From Rufibacter hautae (lineage in GTDB: Bacteria; Bacteroidota; Bacteroidia; Cytophagales; Hymenobacteraceae), in NCBI RefSeq assembly GCF_008271695.1, contig NZ_VKKY01000003.1, forward strand, positions 806,001 to 870,000: a stretch of 64,000 nt of DNA, given 5' to 3'. Every line of letters starts with the position of its first letter. Position 1 is the first letter of the stretch. This document shows, one piece after another, positions 62,319 through 64,000 of the stretch. The position numbers were made by a program, and so were the translations under genes. The notes under the pieces are model-generated. The model was not told the origin of the DNA, did not search any database, and saw nothing but the letters and a program-made list of their open reading frames with translations.

Positions 62319-62354
62319 GTTTCAAGGACCGTTTTATGAAAACGGGCTTGAAAC
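62319..62354. repeat. Family A hairpin repeat
   Basis: GTTTCAAGGACCGTTTT, ATG, AAAACGGGCTTGAAAC. Outer and inner arms both pair, with changes in both arms relative to other copies. Confidence 0.8.
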
Positions 62355-62400
62355 CACCAATCCTGAAATTTTCAGGCTTACAACGTAGGTTAATTCATGA

Positions 62401-62438
62401 AAAAAAGAGGGCATCTCAGGTGAGAGCCCTCTTTTTTT
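62401..62438. terminator. Terminator between convergent genes
   Basis: AAAAAAGAGGGC, a TCTCA-GG-TGAGA inner hairpin, GCCCTCTTTTTT. Confidence 0.85.
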
Positions 62439-62457
62439 GACTTAAAAATAAAGGGAA

Positions 62458-62760
62458 TTAGTCATTATTCTTCTTGGCGTACTGGTCGTAGCGCTTAGGG
62501 TCTTTCTTCCGGTCTTTCTTTCTCCCGATGGCCCCACCAGCTACGGTACCGGCCGCAGCCCCGATGATGGCTCCTTTCGTACCGCCAACAATGGCTCCGG
62601 CAGTGGCACCACCGGCTCCGCCAATCACCGCGCCTTTGGCTTTTTTACTCCAGCCTCTCTTTTGTTTTTTAACCTCCTGGGCTTGTGCCTCGTGCGTCAC
62701 GCTGCCGCCTAATACAAACACAGAGCACAGCATGACCAATGATATCTTCAGATTTTTCAT
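62458..62760 (-). CDS. Exported glycine-zipper protein
   Basis: 100 residues. Signal peptide to EAQAQ. Residues 40-85 are a glycine zipper with repeating GGxxGxxxG (AVIGGAGGATAGAIVGG and TKGAIIGAAAGTVAGGAIG), the YMGG/Gly-zipper type that packs in membranes or forms oligomers. Flanking parts are strongly basic (RKKDRKKDPKRYDQYAKK). Probably outer-membrane or periplasm-associated; role unknown. ATG start fits. Confidence 0.75.
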   Translation of the reverse strand: MKNLKISLVMLCSVFVLGGSVTHEAQAQEVKKQKRGWSKKAKGAVIGGAGGATAGAIVGGTKGAIIGAAAGTVAGGAIGRKKDRKKDPKRYDQYAKKNND

Positions 62761-62965
62761 AATCTTATTTCGGTTGATCTATTTGCATTTAACGGTGCTG
62801 GCAGATGTGTGTTATGGTTCTAAAAAAGAATGTAATAGGACTTAAGAAAGGAGGGGTTTGCGTGGTGTAGCTGATTTGCCAGGATCAAACCTTCAAAATC
62901 CAGTGCTTTAAATTGAACAGTGGCAGTTGAAAGGTAGTGACATTCAAACTACGATTAGCCAAAAG

Positions 62966-63012
62966 AAACGAGCCGAAATCAACCCCTGAAAGGCTGTTTT
63001 CGGCTCGTTTTA
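62966..63012 (-). terminator. Terminator of the ammonium transporter gene
   Basis: AAACGAGCCGAAA (62966-62978) pairs with TTTCGGCTCGTTT (62998-63010). Confidence 0.8.
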
Positions 63013-63035
63013 TCAAATCTTGCTTAAAAACAGAA

Positions 63036-64000
63036 TTACATTTTCTCGTCGTGCTGCGAAAGGTCAAGACCCAGTTGCTCTTCCTCGCTGGAAACCCGCA
63101 GCGGCGAAATTAGGTCGGTTAGCTTCAGTAGAAGCCAGGAGCCGGCAAACGCAAAGATAGATACACCTACCAGCGCACCCAACTGGGCCAGAAACAACTT
63201 GGTTTCCCCGAAGAGCAGCCCTTGGTCAGCAATAGCAGGATTCACGCCTTTGCTGGCGAATACGCCCGTCAGCAGCATACCTACCATTCCGCCCACGCCG
63301 TGGCAAGGGAAAACATCCAGAGTATCATCCACGCTGGTGCGAGTCCGGAAGTCCACCAAGAGGTTACTGATCACGGCGGAGATCACGCCAATGGCGATGG
63401 AATGCGGCAACGTCACAAACCCAGCGGCCGGGGTAATAGCGACCAAGCCTACCACGGCGCCAATACAGGTACCCATGGCAGAAGGCTTGCGCCCTTTCAC
63501 GCCGTCAAAGAAAATCCAGGCCAGGGCGGCAGCGGCTGAGGCTGTCATGGTAGTGGCCAGGGCTGTGGCAGCCAAAGAATTGGCGCCCATGGCTGAGCCG
63601 GCGTTGAACCCGAACCAGCCAAACCACAGTAAACCGGTGCCCAGCAGCACAAACGTGATCATGGCCGGCGAGTGCGTAGGCTCATGTCTTCTTTTCAGGA
63701 AAAGCGCCGAGGCCAAAGCCGCCCAACCCGCCGACATATGCACCACGGTTCCGCCCGCAAAGTCCAGAACGCCTAGTTTGAACAGAATTCCCTGTGGGTG
63801 CCAGGTGGCGTGAGCCAAAGGTGCATAGATAAAGACAAAGAAGAGCAGGATGAAAACCGTGTAAGACGTAAACCTGATCCGCTCGGCGAAAGCCCCTGTG
63901 ATCAGGGCCGGCGTGATAATGGCAAATTTCAACTGGAACATGGCAAAAAGGGCCAGCGGAATGGTGGGCGCCAGTTCCCATGGAGCGCCGTCCAGCACGT
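63036..64000 (-). CDS. amtB: Ammonium transporter, 5' end cut by window edge
   Basis: About 320 residues visible; the N-terminal part lies beyond the window. Amt channel with the twin histidines: first in TVVHMSAGWAAL, second in FPCHGVGGMVGM. Eight or more membrane helices are present, including GLLWFGWFGFNAGSA and the closing FAFAGSWLLLKLTDLI. The C-terminal tail LGLDLSQHDEKM is the cytoplasmic segment that couples trimer subunits. It carries ammonium into the cell; usually paired with glnK, which would lie outside. Confidence 0.93.
   Translation of the reverse strand, partial: VLDGAPWELAPTIPLALFAMFQLKFAIITPALITGAFAERIRFTSYTVFILLFFVFIYAPLAHATWHPQGILFKLGVLDFAGGTVVHMSAGWAALASALFLKRRHEPTHSPAMITFVLLGTGLLWFGWFGFNAGSAMGANSLAATALATTMTASAAAALAWIFFDGVKGRKPSAMGTCIGAVVGLVAITPAAGFVTLPHSIAIGVISAVISNLLVDFRTRTSVDDTLDVFPCHGVGGMVGMLLTGVFASKGVNPAIADQGLLFGETKLFLAQLGALVGVSIFAFAGSWLLLKLTDLISPLRVSSEEEQLGLDLSQHDEKM

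Overview
The window looks like ordinary chromosome from a Bacteroidota bacterium, most likely of the Hymenobacteraceae (Rufibacter/Pontibacter type). The assignment is inference. It rests on recurring TAnnTTTG promoter boxes, very few Shine-Dalgarno sites, two outer-membrane receptors of the CarboxypepD_reg/beta-barrel type, many lipoproteins, LytS/LytTR signalling and a GC-rich coding style. I see no rRNA, tRNA, CRISPR array, phage or transposase gene. The first and last genes run off the window.

Layout. 1-7 kb: SDR oxidoreductase (partial), cupin, free-standing CZB zinc-sensor domain, secreted M48 and M28 peptidases, a 3D-domain protein, a beta-barrel protein and a DUF2383 stress protein. 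7-16 kb: patatin coupled to a helical unknown, aminopeptidase P, an EamA transporter, then a minus-strand run of M28 peptidase, SIMPL protein and DPP-IV-type S9 peptidase. 16-27 kb: housekeeping genes clpS, recR, a GT2 fusion glycosyltransferase, an aspartate-type aminotransferase, a heptose kinase, hemE, marC, a receiver-like protein lacking its phospho-Asp, and purK-purE. 27-35 kb: PQQ-type sugar dehydrogenase overlapping its cytochrome c, phosphatase, exonuclease, dnaK and a pseudouridine synthase. 35-45 kb: VWA membrane protein, fabG inside an inverted repeat, TPR lipoprotein, hybrid PAS kinase and an MFS exporter. 45-64 kb: two outer-membrane receptors, a serine hydrolase, a LytS/LytTR pair, a stress SDR, a Tat-exported Gfo/Idh oxidoreductase beside a secreted GH36 alpha-galactosidase, lpdA, a glycine-zipper protein and the ammonium transporter.

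The most unusual content is between the genes. At least two dozen hairpins of one degenerate family (called family A here) sit at gene ends. They have a T-rich arm, a 2-4 base loop and an A-rich arm around a GGCC-like core, and their stems differ by paired changes. One of them supplies the first codons of the patatin gene. A second class (family B) is built from short palindromes with three-base loops, also with paired changes, and includes a 67-base module found twice in opposite orientation 17 kb apart. A third repeat (family C) flanks fabG as an inverted pair. Three heptanucleotide arrays touch gene boundaries.

For several genes (M28 at 3.6 kb, clpS, hemE, MFS) the promoter box ends 3-4 bases before the ATG, so their mRNAs are probably leaderless. 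Functionally the window is rich in exported peptidases and glycan enzymes, which fits a polymer-degrading heterotroph. No complete defence or conjugation system is visible.
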